From the NCBI GenBank assembly GCA_017507805.1, contig JAFWAC010000011.1, positions 1 through 42,432 on the forward strand: 42,432 nucleotides of DNA. Direction: 5' to 3'. This DNA comes from Clostridia bacterium. Its GTDB lineage: Bacteria; Bacillota; Clostridia; Oscillospirales; Acutalibacteraceae. Shown here piece after piece: positions 34,702-42,432 of this stretch (its first letter is position 1; each line of letters begins with the position of its first letter). The notes beneath the pieces are model-generated. The model did no database searches and was not told the DNA's origin. It worked only from the letters and a program-made list of their open reading frames with translations. A program made the translations under genes and the position numbers.

Positions 34702-35311
34702 CGCCCATTAATGAGTTTTGCAAAGCTATAATGCTATCAAGGGCTGTTTCTATGTCACCGACTTTGTCATTAACATAATTAACTACTGCATTATCTGTTG
34801 TTGCGCCCCCAATTTTTAAATTATCTTCATCAATTGTGTAAATTAGCTCCGTTTTTGATAATGGTTCATAATATGAAATCTCAATATGATTATCACTAAA
34901 TATATACAAGTCTAAATGGAATAAGCTTGTTGTTTCAAAAGGTTTAGCTCCTACGGAAAACGCAATCATGGCGCTACTATACCAACTAAGTGGGGAAATA
35001 GTATTTGGCGCCAAGCCGCTATCGTGTTTGACATATACCATTTTCCCCTCTGCTATTGCATTAGTTATTTCCTCAAAAGTCTTATCTGCTACAAGTTCAT
35101 TTTCGACATACTCTACTTTTATTTCAAACGGCGCAACAGCCTCCGCCACAGCTTTACCACTCTGCGAATTGCTGCTTTCGGGGTTGTAGGTTTGGTCTAC
35201 ATTGACCGCTGTTCCGTCCTCACCCTTATCTCCCTTGTCGCCTTTTTCGCCCTTAAGTGCTCTTACGGTATACCAATTCCCGTTTTCGTCCTTTAATTTT
35301 AAAACTGACAT
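34694..35311 (-). CDS. Phage tail protein with short collagen-like repeat
   Basis: A 205-residue protein starting at the ATG at 35311 (SVLKLKDENGNWYTVRAL) behind AAGGAGG. A short Gly-x-x run (GEKGDKGDKGEDG) at about residues 20-35 and the QTYNPESSNSQSGKAVAEAV motif are typical of phage tail fibre trimerisation segments. The rest is a beta-rich domain of unknown target. The gene directly upstream has a much longer collagen-like region, and both probably form trimeric fibres on the same tail tip. Confidence 0.78.
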   Translation of the reverse strand: MSVLKLKDENGNWYTVRALKGEKGDKGDKGEDGTAVNVDQTYNPESSNSQSGKAVAEAVAPFEIKVEYVENELVADKTFEEITNAIAEGKMVYVKHDSGLAPNTISPLSWYSSAMIAFSVGAKPFETTSLFHLDLYIFSDNHIEISYYEPLSKTELIYTIDEDNLKIGGATTDNAVVNYVNDKVGDIETALDSIIALQNSLMGGE

Positions 35312-35324
35312 CTTAAATCCCTCC

Positions 35325-37385
35325 TTATTCAATTGGCTCGTTGATGGTGATGATACTGTCTGCACCGATATAACTTGCCTGTACTCTGATATACGCACTT
35401 GTCTCGGTACTTGCTATCGTAAACTCTGACAGATTATTATCTTTCCAAGCCGCATTTTCGTAAGCTGTCAAATTGGTCGCTTGATGAATTTTCGTTTCTG
35501 CTCCAAAGCTTGAACCAAAGAAAAATACCGTACAATTGTTTGTATCCTCCTCAGGCATCGTTATGTTTTTCAAACGAATTACATCACCGGCGGAAACGGG
35601 TATGTATCCTGTCAAGTAGATACCGTCTGCTGTTGTTTCTGTATCGCTCGATGAGCTCCAGCGCGTATTTGCCTTATACCCCATACCGTTATACACGCTT
35701 CCGTCCGTATCAATGGCTGACTGCAGAACATTGGTATAACTAACGGCATAGTTTTTAATCTCGATTTCTCTGCCCTCACCTCTGCCTACGCGCACAACTG
35801 TAATTTTGCGATTATCGTAATCGGCAATAATACCGCTTACGGAAGCTTCTGTTATTGTTCCTTTGGTTGCTGTATAATCGCCTCTGCAATGATAGCTGTC
35901 AGTTTGACATAATATAACCGGAATACCGTTTGCAGATGTGAAATCGTAATCAACATGGGTGTGACCGCCTATGCAAAATTCCACACAACCACCCGCTTCT
36001 GTGAAATTAAACGAAATTGCTGTGCTGTTCATAGTGATAGAACCGCTGTTTTTTGCGTTATAAGCATCAAATATTGTAAGCAGCTTTTGGCAATAATCCG
36101 GAACACTGCCAATTGTCGGTGTCTCCGTACTGTCATAAACAAACCATATATGACTTATCACAACAATATGCCAGCCTTCGGGTGTGCTGTTTAAAGCATC
36201 AATAGTAAACTGTGCCGATTTATCGCTTACAGAAAGAAGTCCTGTATCAAGATAAATATATCTTGTCTTTTCGGGATTACAATCAATGTAATAATGAAAA
36301 TAATCCCCACGAACTACATCGCTGGTTTCTTCAGGTGCAAGCAAAAATCCATACTGTTGTGCATCGCTTTCAAGTTCAGGAATATAAGCATCATAATAAT
36401 CGTGGTTTCCTATAACACTGTGATGATTAGGAATATTTCTTATTGCCTTTTTCCATTCGCGCATTTTTGCCAAATATTCACCTTCGGCTACGGTGTAATT
36501 ATTCATATAATCGCCACCAAAATTCACTTTATTGATGGCTGTATTTTCATAGAGATATTTTAATAATTTCGGCGACATTGCCGAGCCGTAGCCCCAATGT
36601 GCATCAGTATAGAACAGAAAAGCCGACTTGTTGGAACCGGCGGTTTCAATAGCCGTATTAATAGCCTTTGCACCCTCGTCAAGTGCTGTCTGCCAATAAT
36701 CCGGCACACCCTCAAGCTCTGCTTTTAGCTCGTCCATAAGCTCTGACTTGTCCTCGGCGGTAAAATAGTCTGTACCCTTAATCGGTGTATGCCCATCTGC
36801 GCCGGTGTCACCTTTTTCACCTTTTTCGCCTTGTGCGCCTGTTGCTCCTGTTTCACCCTGAATTCCCTGTATACCTTGCGGACCCTGCTCACCCTGTATG
36901 CCTTGCTCGCCCTTTTCTCCTCGGGGGCCCTGCGCTCCGTCTGCACCGTCCTTACCGTTAAGCACCTCAAAGGTCTGCTCCCGGTCGGCATCGGTTATGG
37001 TAACGGTATGCCCGTTTTCGGTTTCGGCTACGCTGACCGAAATCAGGGTGTCCTCACCGTTAGGGTCTATCCAGACGCTAACATCCTCATCTGTCGGTTC
37101 CTCGCTGCCGATATATACGCCCGCTTTGCCCGGCTCACCTGGGGCGCCGTCCTTGCCCTGCTCACCGTCCTCACCTTTAGGACCTAACCACCACGGCAAC
37201 TCGTTCCAATGATTTTCACCGTCTCCAAATTTTATTTTTTCACTGCCTGTGCCATCGGTGACAATACCCGGCTCACCCGAAAGCAATACGGGATTTTTTG
37301 CCGCCCAATTTTCCGCAGTGTCGCTCCGGGCTTTAAACCGCGCTTTGGCAGAAATTCTTGTTATATCCTTTGTATTCTCTGACAT
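35325..37385 (-). CDS. Phage tail fibre with collagen-like shaft and calcineurin-type metallophosphoesterase domain
   Basis: A 686-residue fusion. Residues 1-65 resemble hyaluronidase-like or tail-fibre N-termini (RFKARSDTAENWAAKNPVLL). Two Gly-x-x collagen-like stretches follow (about 68-90 and 143-198). A complete metallophosphoesterase domain then spans about 250-500, with Asp261/His263 (YTDAHWGYG), Asp292 (GGDYM), Asn327-His328-Asp329 (GNHD), His412 (ISHIWF) and His475/His477 (GHTHVD). A beta-rich C-terminal domain (540-686) may bind the receptor. All metal ligands are intact. It likely hydrolyses a phosphodiester or phosphomonoester on the host surface, such as teichoic acid or a phosphorylated glycan. 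The ATG follows AAGGAGG. Confidence 0.88.
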   Translation of the reverse strand: MSENTKDITRISAKARFKARSDTAENWAAKNPVLLSGEPGIVTDGTGSEKIKFGDGENHWNELPWWLGPKGEDGEQGKDGAPGEPGKAGVYIGSEEPTDEDVSVWIDPNGEDTLISVSVAETENGHTVTITDADREQTFEVLNGKDGADGAQGPRGEKGEQGIQGEQGPQGIQGIQGETGATGAQGEKGEKGDTGADGHTPIKGTDYFTAEDKSELMDELKAELEGVPDYWQTALDEGAKAINTAIETAGSNKSAFLFYTDAHWGYGSAMSPKLLKYLYENTAINKVNFGGDYMNNYTVAEGEYLAKMREWKKAIRNIPNHHSVIGNHDYYDAYIPELESDAQQYGFLLAPEETSDVVRGDYFHYYIDCNPEKTRYIYLDTGLLSVSDKSAQFTIDALNSTPEGWHIVVISHIWFVYDSTETPTIGSVPDYCQKLLTIFDAYNAKNSGSITMNSTAISFNFTEAGGCVEFCIGGHTHVDYDFTSANGIPVILCQTDSYHCRGDYTATKGTITEASVSGIIADYDNRKITVVRVGRGEGREIEIKNYAVSYTNVLQSAIDTDGSVYNGMGYKANTRWSSSSDTETTADGIYLTGYIPVSAGDVIRLKNITMPEEDTNNCTVFFFGSSFGAETKIHQATNLTAYENAAWKDNNLSEFTIASTETSAYIRVQASYIGADSIITINEPIE

Positions 37386-37399
37386 TTTTTATTCCCTCC

Positions 37400-38512
37400 T
37401 TAGGCTGTTCTTTTCCAGCAGTATGCTGTGATGTACGGCGGCATAATGCTAAATGCTTCTCCGTTACCAATTTCTCCCGTTGTCGATGTGTCGTTTCGGC
37501 TCGAAGTCGGTTGTATAAGTGAAAAATAATCCTTGTCGCCCTCACCATCGGCACCAACCGATGTGGGCACTATGTGACTGTGTGGCGGCAGATTATCCAC
37601 TGTAAGCTTAACCGTTGCCGCGCCGCCTGAATTGCCTATAGGATATATGTCTCCCACAGCCAGAATAAAGGTGTCCTTAATCTGCTCCCAGGTTCCGCCG
37701 AAAAGGTCGGCAGGTGATGTTGCTTCAAAGCTGTAATATACACTGCCAATCGGGTGCGCTTCATCTAAAGCATCTTTCTTTGCCTCCGCTTTAGCCTCTG
37801 CAATTTTGGCTTCTGTCTCTGCGGTGAGTTTTTCAAGCTCAGCGGCTATGTATGCAAATATTCCCTTGCTCTGCACCGGGTTTGCGCTGCTTTCCGTAAC
37901 CTCGGCATCCACCGCAAAATCAATGCTTATTTCACCCTCGGCATTGCCGCCGTCAAATATCCATTCGGTACCGCCCTCTAATGCCGCCTTTGCGTTCTCG
38001 GTTTTTCCCCTTGCTTCCTCGGCAACCTTTGCCGCATTTTCCGCAATTTCAGCATTTTCCTTTGCCGATACTGCAAGGGTTGTTATACTTTCGGGTGTTT
38101 CCCCCGAAACATCTCCGGCTTCGGGCAAGGATTTTAAAATCAGCTTCACCTCATAGGAATAGGCTTCCATTTCGGTTTTGTCATCCTTAACAAGGGTTAT
38201 AACCAAAAATACCCTTATTGTGCCGCCGTATTGGGTGAGCCTACTTTCTATCGGGTAAATAAGTGCTTCTGTTTCACTAAGGTTCAATTCCTGCGGAACG
38301 GTTGAACTCTTGCCGCCTGCGCCGTCATACCCGTCAAAGCGATAGTAAAGCGTACCACCACTCCCAAGCTCTGACAATTTAGTCCTCAATGGGTTATCCA
38401 AAACAAATTTAAGGCTTGTTGCAAGATGGTCGTTTTGCACTCCGCCCTTTTGTATCGCCGCCGGTGAGATATAATCCACACCCACGGTGTATTCCAAAAT
38501 TCTTAATGACAT
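37400..38512 (-). CDS. Phage baseplate/fibre protein with Gp10-type C-terminal domain
   Basis: A 370-residue protein. Residues 1-130 form a beta-rich baseplate upper-type domain (BppU-like: GVQNDHLATSLKFVLDNP..., YYRFDGYDGAGGK). A coiled coil rich in Ala/Glu spans about 145-250. Residues 253-370 match the Gp10 C-terminal or phage fibre knob: HPIGSVYYSFEATSPADLFGGTW, DNLPPHSH, and the closing MPPYITAYCWKRTA. It starts behind AAGGAGG and lies 14 bases upstream of the metallophosphoesterase fibre gene. Confidence 0.87.
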   Translation of the reverse strand: MSLRILEYTVGVDYISPAAIQKGGVQNDHLATSLKFVLDNPLRTKLSELGSGGTLYYRFDGYDGAGGKSSTVPQELNLSETEALIYPIESRLTQYGGTIRVFLVITLVKDDKTEMEAYSYEVKLILKSLPEAGDVSGETPESITTLAVSAKENAEIAENAAKVAEEARGKTENAKAALEGGTEWIFDGGNAEGEISIDFAVDAEVTESSANPVQSKGIFAYIAAELEKLTAETEAKIAEAKAEAKKDALDEAHPIGSVYYSFEATSPADLFGGTWEQIKDTFILAVGDIYPIGNSGGAATVKLTVDNLPPHSHIVPTSVGADGEGDKDYFSLIQPTSSRNDTSTTGEIGNGEAFSIMPPYITAYCWKRTA

Positions 38513-38564
38513 ATTTTTCCTCCTTTATTTTGGTGCTTTTATTCTATATACAAATTCCCACAAA

Positions 38565-38658
38565 AAACGAACAAAACCAAAAGCGCCCTGAAGGACGCTT
38601 CTCACACTCTTATTATATACATTTCTATACGAACAAAACGAACAAAATCAAAAGCGCC
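38565..38658. repeat. Two near-identical 23-base direct repeats
   Basis: 38565-38587 and 38636-38658 differ at one position (AAACGAACAAAAYCAAAAGCGCC). Each forms the 5' side of a hairpin in the gap between the polyvalent protein and the baseplate protein genes. Confidence 0.75.
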
Positions 38659-38682
38659 TATCCGCTAAGATAAACGCTTTTG
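38581..38682 (-). terminator. Tandem intrinsic terminators after the polyvalent protein gene
   Basis: On the minus strand the first hairpin pairs 38675-38682 with 38649-38656 (CAAAAGCG arms) and is followed by ATTTTGTTCGTTTTG. The second pairs 38596-38600 with 38581-38585 plus an inner CC/GG, followed by GGTTTTGTTCGTTTTTT. They would separate the giant gene from the tail fibre genes. Confidence 0.65.
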
Positions 38683-38687
38683 AAATT

Positions 38688-41600
38688 TTATTTGTTTTTT
38701 GCATTGGAAACATAGTAGTCAACTACAGAGTATCCGTTCCGTTCTCGCTTTGCCGCCGTTTGATATTTCCCGCCTTTTGCAAAAATATCATATTCCGAAA
38801 CGGTGGTTTTGGCTTTTGCATTGGCAAATTCATAAAGGTTGGTTATAACCGTTGCTCTTTGCTTATCGTTAAGCTCGCCGTAATCATCGCATTGCAAAAA
38901 CTCCCGAATATAATCAAAAGAGTATTCACCCTTAGCCTTTGCGTATGTAACATACTCATCTGCTGTAAGCTGTTTGGTCTTTTCGTCAACCGTAAAGCTT
39001 TTTGGAGCAACCTTTGGGAAAACATTCTCTCCCGTCTTAACAAAAAGCCTTTTCAGCTCCTCATCTGTTTCGGAATAATCCATTTTGGAATAATATCCCG
39101 GCGAAACAAAATTTTCCAATATTCTTTCCGCTGTACCGCCTCTGCTTACCACTCTGCCCCACGCATCAATTTTTGGTATCTGCGTATAGGAAAGACCCGG
39201 AATTTTAGATTTAACATTATTAATAACCGTTTGCGATGTACTGTCAAACCACTTTGAATTTTTATCAATATACCAACTGCGTTGTGTTGGGTCAATTGTT
39301 CGACTCACTGCACCTAACACAGACGGCACACCCTGCATAGCATACGAGATAATTGCATCGCTGGCTATAGCTGAAAGTGTCTGACTGCTATCCGCGTACC
39401 TTGTAGCTTCAATTACACCCTGTATTCCGCTTAGCATAGATAGATTTGTTATCGGCTCTAAGGTATTCCAAAGCACATTTGTTAAATTTGCAATCGAAAA
39501 TTCCTCTCCGTCTTTCATTGAATTAACGAGCTCGACCCCGATAAAGAACGGTATACAGGCAGGTGCCGCCCAATCAATCGTATATGAGCGACCAAAGAAT
39601 TCTACTGCATACTCCTGTTTGCCGAGCAACTTCTCAAAGGTCGACTCTTTGTCGTCATCCTCGCCTCCGCTTATACAACCGGCTAAGGTCAAGAACACAC
39701 CTGCAAGCATAATGCCTGTACCTGTAAGCCCTGATGCCAAACCGTCAATAAATTCGGTTGGTGTGATTTTGCCCCTTTTAACATCCAATGTACCCTTAAC
39801 AAGTGTTTTGCTAAGTCCGATAGGACTATATTCCACCCCACGCTTTACAATGTTTATCGGCGTGCGCTTAAAGGGCAATATGCCCTCTACAAAGAAATTT
39901 GTTGCAAGATTTTTATTCCCAAAATTCTGTATCCAATTAGCCAAGGCACTTTCATCGGTAAAGGTTGCTTTTCTTGCCTCATTTACAGCATATATCCTTG
40001 CCTCTGTAAGCACATCCTTGCTCACAACTTTAAGGTCTGCATTCCGTGCCTGCAAATATCCAGCCAACGCGTGAATATAATGTCTGTTTTTAAAGAGCAT
40101 ATCCTCCGCTTCCAAGGCATTGCTGTTAAATCTTGTGATAAATTCAAGGGCTTTGCTTTTGAAAATTCTTTGTTTTTCCTTCAACGCGCTTTTGTCGTTG
40201 TATTTATTTCCCTTGAGCAGTTGCTTAACCTCATCACTTTTTCCGTCCGCCTTTGCAAATGCGGCATATTCCTTTTTGATAATCAGTGATTTTGTTCTAT
40301 TGGAACTATCAATAAGTCCTGCTTTTGCAACTCCGGCTTCAATACCTGTCGCAATCACATCCTTAATGCGTACAACCGGTGTGAATATTGCATTACTTAA
40401 AACATTACGAACATGTGTTTTCGGGTTGAAAAGCATTGCAAAATACCGCCATGCGTTCCATTTATCCAGGAAAGAAACCGGCATTTGGTTGGCTATATCC
40501 TGAAGCAGTGCCTGATAAGCCTGTTCAATTGCCTTTTTGCTCTTAGCAACCGTAAGCATTTCGGCTATTTCGGGGCTGATTTTAATTTCCGGTGCTTTAT
40601 CGCCGTATTTATTTCTCAGGTCTTTATTAAGGGTTTTAACTGTTCTCTGCAGGCTTACAAGTCTTCCCGCACCCGTCATTTTCTTTAATAGCCGTGCCGC
40701 TTGAACATTCTGACCCGATATTGTGAATATATCTGCAAGCTCGGCAGATAATTCCAAAACTCTTTTTGTATCCCCTGCTTCCAAAGCCGCTGCTAACAAT
40801 TGTTCGCCTATGGCAATATTATTTTTGTTAATAGCTTCTGTACCGTTAGCAACATTTCCCCAAATCTCCTCGGCTTTTCCTTTTTGCACCGTTGTCTCGG
40901 CATATTTCATTGCCTTATCATCCGATATAGCTTTATATGAGAAATCGCCAAGCAACACCTTTTCCTCAAACTTTTCAAGCATTTCATCCGTAAGCTTGCC
41001 TGTTTCCACAAAGGTTCTTGCAAATCTCTCGGTAGGCATATCCTCTGCAACCGCTTTCGGGACAGCTATCGGCATGGGTGTCTGCGATTTTTCGCCCTGC
41101 TCTATCGCGCCATATTTCTTGTTAGCCTCACCCCAAAGCCTGTCATTGTTCTGCAAATATTCCTCTCGGCTGATTTCTCCCCTTTTATACCTTGCAAGAT
41201 TTTCCATTGCTTCGGGATTTTGCTGTTTTGGAATTTTTCTCCCCTCTTTCGCGGCAGAGATTTTTTCCGCCAGAACCCTGTCCTCCATTTCGGAAATGGT
41301 CTTATTCCAGAGTTCGTCAAACTTTTGGTGATATTCCTCGCGGGTGATTTCTCCGCTTTCGTAGCTGTTAAGCAACATCCGCGCCTCAGTCGGAACTGAA
41401 AACCCCAATCTATCCGATTTTTCCGCCGTTTCGGAATATTCTCCGCTTTCCTGCGTAGAATTAGTATTGACATTTTCAGCATCATTTGATATATTAAATT
41501 CAGTAGATACATCAGTACTGGATAGGGATTTTCCCTTACCAACGCTGTTTGTATCTACTATTTTTTTGTCGTTAATTTTTATTATATCATATAAAACCGC

Positions 41601-42432
41601 CGAACCGTCATCTTTTAAGCCAACAATCACTTCTGCTGAATATCCATTATTGCCTACTTTGTATAAAATTTCACCGTGCCCAAAGCTTGTGATTTTATCC
41701 TTTCTTGGGTGTTTTGGTGCTCTGTTTATCCAACTTTTTGCCGATTTTAATATATCATCTGCATAAGCGAGAGTTTGGATTTTATCATTAAACCAATCAG
41801 GATGCTCTTTTTTTAATGCTAACGCCCAATCAGAACCTGTGAACTCACTATTGGTTTTTGCATTAACTCTAAAGTATTGACCATTAACAAGAATTAAATT
41901 ATTGAATTTTTCACTAAGAATAGTTGCAATATTTTTTGCAATACTACTTCCATTGTTTAAATCAATAGCATCAGGTTTAATATTAACATATTTTTCACCC
42001 GAATCAGATATCGCAACTGCATTCGCAAACTTAATATCATCCATCGGTTCGCCGAATGCAGGCTCGGTGAATTTAGCTTCCGAAAGTGCGCGGTTAAAAC
42101 GGTTTTCCAATCGGGATATTTCAAGAGAAATCTTGTGACCCGAAAGCCTTTCCTTAGCAAACCTGAAAAAGTCGCGTATATACTGCACTATCACATTGCG
42201 CTCCTTAACATCAATATCAAGGTCGTTGCGCAGTGCCTCTAAGCCGGAGCCCTTTTCTGTGAACAGACAATCGCCCACAAAGTCGCCCACCGTCTCTACT
42301 ATCGTACCCGGCATATCTCCGCCCGAAATATCCTCAACCTTTGCCTGGGCAACACTCGGGCGTTCATAGTTGTATAGACTTACATATCCATCCTCTAATG
42401 TCTCTAAATCAACCTTGCCCTTAAATCCGCAT
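38688..42432 (-). CDS. Giant prophage polyvalent protein, N-terminus beyond the window edge
   Basis: The frame stays open from the stop at 38688 to the right edge. The Met codon at 42314 is internal, because 39 more codons upstream continue without a stop (…SLYNYERPSVAQAKVEDISGG). At least 1247 residues are visible. Features: an N-terminal module (around residues 150-290) with FTGSDWALALKKEHPDWF and EILYKVGNNGYSAEVIVG, like the LPD/PBECR nuclease-type modules of polyvalent phage proteins. Then two repeats of about 30 residues around YESGEITREEYHQKFDELW and YKRGEISREEYLQNNDRLW. A long helical region follows (QNVQAARLLKKM, WRYFAMLFNPKTHVRNVL), then a hydrophobic segment (GLTGTGIMLAGVFLTLAGC). 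Such proteins are packaged in virions and injected with DNA. Domain names are my estimate. Confidence 0.82.
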   Translation of the reverse strand, partial: CGFKGKVDLETLEDGYVSLYNYERPSVAQAKVEDISGGDMPGTIVETVGDFVGDCLFTEKGSGLEALRNDLDIDVKERNVIVQYIRDFFRFAKERLSGHKISLEISRLENRFNRALSEAKFTEPAFGEPMDDIKFANAVAISDSGEKYVNIKPDAIDLNNGSSIAKNIATILSEKFNNLILVNGQYFRVNAKTNSEFTGSDWALALKKEHPDWFNDKIQTLAYADDILKSAKSWINRAPKHPRKDKITSFGHGEILYKVGNNGYSAEVIVGLKDDGSAVLYDIIKINDKKIVDTNSVGKGKSLSSTDVSTEFNISNDAENVNTNSTQESGEYSETAEKSDRLGFSVPTEARMLLNSYESGEITREEYHQKFDELWNKTISEMEDRVLAEKISAAKEGRKIPKQQNPEAMENLARYKRGEISREEYLQNNDRLWGEANKKYGAIEQGEKSQTPMPIAVPKAVAEDMPTERFARTFVETGKLTDEMLEKFEEKVLLGDFSYKAISDDKAMKYAETTVQKGKAEEIWGNVANGTEAINKNNIAIGEQLLAAALEAGDTKRVLELSAELADIFTISGQNVQAARLLKKMTGAGRLVSLQRTVKTLNKDLRNKYGDKAPEIKISPEIAEMLTVAKSKKAIEQAYQALLQDIANQMPVSFLDKWNAWRYFAMLFNPKTHVRNVLSNAIFTPVVRIKDVIATGIEAGVAKAGLIDSSNRTKSLIIKKEYAAFAKADGKSDEVKQLLKGNKYNDKSALKEKQRIFKSKALEFITRFNSNALEAEDMLFKNRHYIHALAGYLQARNADLKVVSKDVLTEARIYAVNEARKATFTDESALANWIQNFGNKNLATNFFVEGILPFKRTPINIVKRGVEYSPIGLSKTLVKGTLDVKRGKITPTEFIDGLASGLTGTGIMLAGVFLTLAGCISGGEDDDKESTFEKLLGKQEYAVEFFGRSYTIDWAAPACIPFFIGVELVNSMKDGEEFSIANLTNVLWNTLEPITNLSMLSGIQGVIEATRYADSSQTLSAIASDAIISYAMQGVPSVLGAVSRTIDPTQRSWYIDKNSKWFDSTSQTVINNVKSKIPGLSYTQIPKIDAWGRVVSRGGTAERILENFVSPGYYSKMDYSETDEELKRLFVKTGENVFPKVAPKSFTVDEKTKQLTADEYVTYAKAKGEYSFDYIREFLQCDDYGELNDKQRATVITNLYEFANAKAKTTVSEYDIFAKGGKYQTAAKRERNGYSVVDYYVSNAKNK

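Noticed and set aside
36725-36991. An arginine-rich frame antiparallel to the collagen-like region, and the plus-strand frames in the same place
   Set aside because: They are shadows of Gly-x-x repeat codons in the tail fibre gene; no ribosome site or family match.
41102-41542. A frame of 146 codons inside the polyvalent protein gene on the same strand
   Set aside because: It is a shifted frame of the real gene with no ribosome site and an Arg/Lys-rich, family-less product.

Overview
The window looks like chromosomal DNA of a Gram-positive, low-to-mid GC Clostridia-type bacterium, probably an Oscillospirales/Ruminococcaceae-like gut organism. Supporting signs are strong AGGAGG ribosome sites, an ECF transporter module, an operon running from ruvCAB to a Clp ATPase, InlB-type repeats, a dockerin and cohesin-like pair, and an inserted prophage. 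This is inference from gene content; there is no rRNA or other marker for firm taxonomy.

Layout from left to right. (1) 1-5670, minus strand: an AraC regulator, an MBL-fold hydrolase, a TIM-barrel glycoside-hydrolase-like protein and, after a separate promoter, a secreted DUF4886/SGNH-type protein cut by the window edge. A second AraC regulator diverges at 5962. (2) 7031-17071, minus strand: a cell-surface cluster. It encodes a membrane-anchored cohesin-like protein, a 2477-residue secreted protein with a dockerin just after its signal peptide and about ten InlB-type repeats, a membrane-anchored subtilisin and a lipoprotein. A MerR-family regulator diverges from the cluster. The promoter facing the cluster has the 19-bp spacer with central dyad that MerR activators use, and the regulator's own promoter lies beside it. 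A DUF421 membrane protein follows the MerR gene. (3) 18930-19793: class II fructose-bisphosphate aldolase with its own promoter and a terminator shared with the DUF421 gene. (4) 19901-31920: a long minus-strand housekeeping run, ruvC-ruvA-ruvB-glmM-methyltransferase-ecfA1-ecfA2-ecfT-truA-DUF5711-cvpA-clp. Most junctions overlap or are a few bases apart, behind a good promoter upstream of ruvC. (5) 32081-32576, plus strand: tRNA-Ser(UGA), a 155-nt tRNA-Ser-like structured element and tRNA-Ser(GCU), behind one promoter and ending at one terminator. (6) 32650-42432, minus strand: the late end of a prophage. In transcription order it holds a giant injected-type polyvalent protein (open at the window edge), a baseplate/fibre protein with a Gp10-type C-terminus, a collagen-like tail protein carrying a complete calcineurin-type phosphoesterase, a second collagen-like protein, a tail tip protein, a small membrane protein, an M23 endolysin and an r1t-type holin. 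The prophage ends beside the tRNA-Ser genes.

Two things stand out. One is the MerR-controlled, self-contained cohesin/dockerin surface assembly, where a giant repeat protein without a sorting signal could be held by a membrane-bound cohesin partner encoded 12 bases upstream. The other is the structured element between the tRNA-Ser genes, which begins with the exact 5' part of tRNA-Ser(GCU) and then becomes a multi-hairpin RNA.
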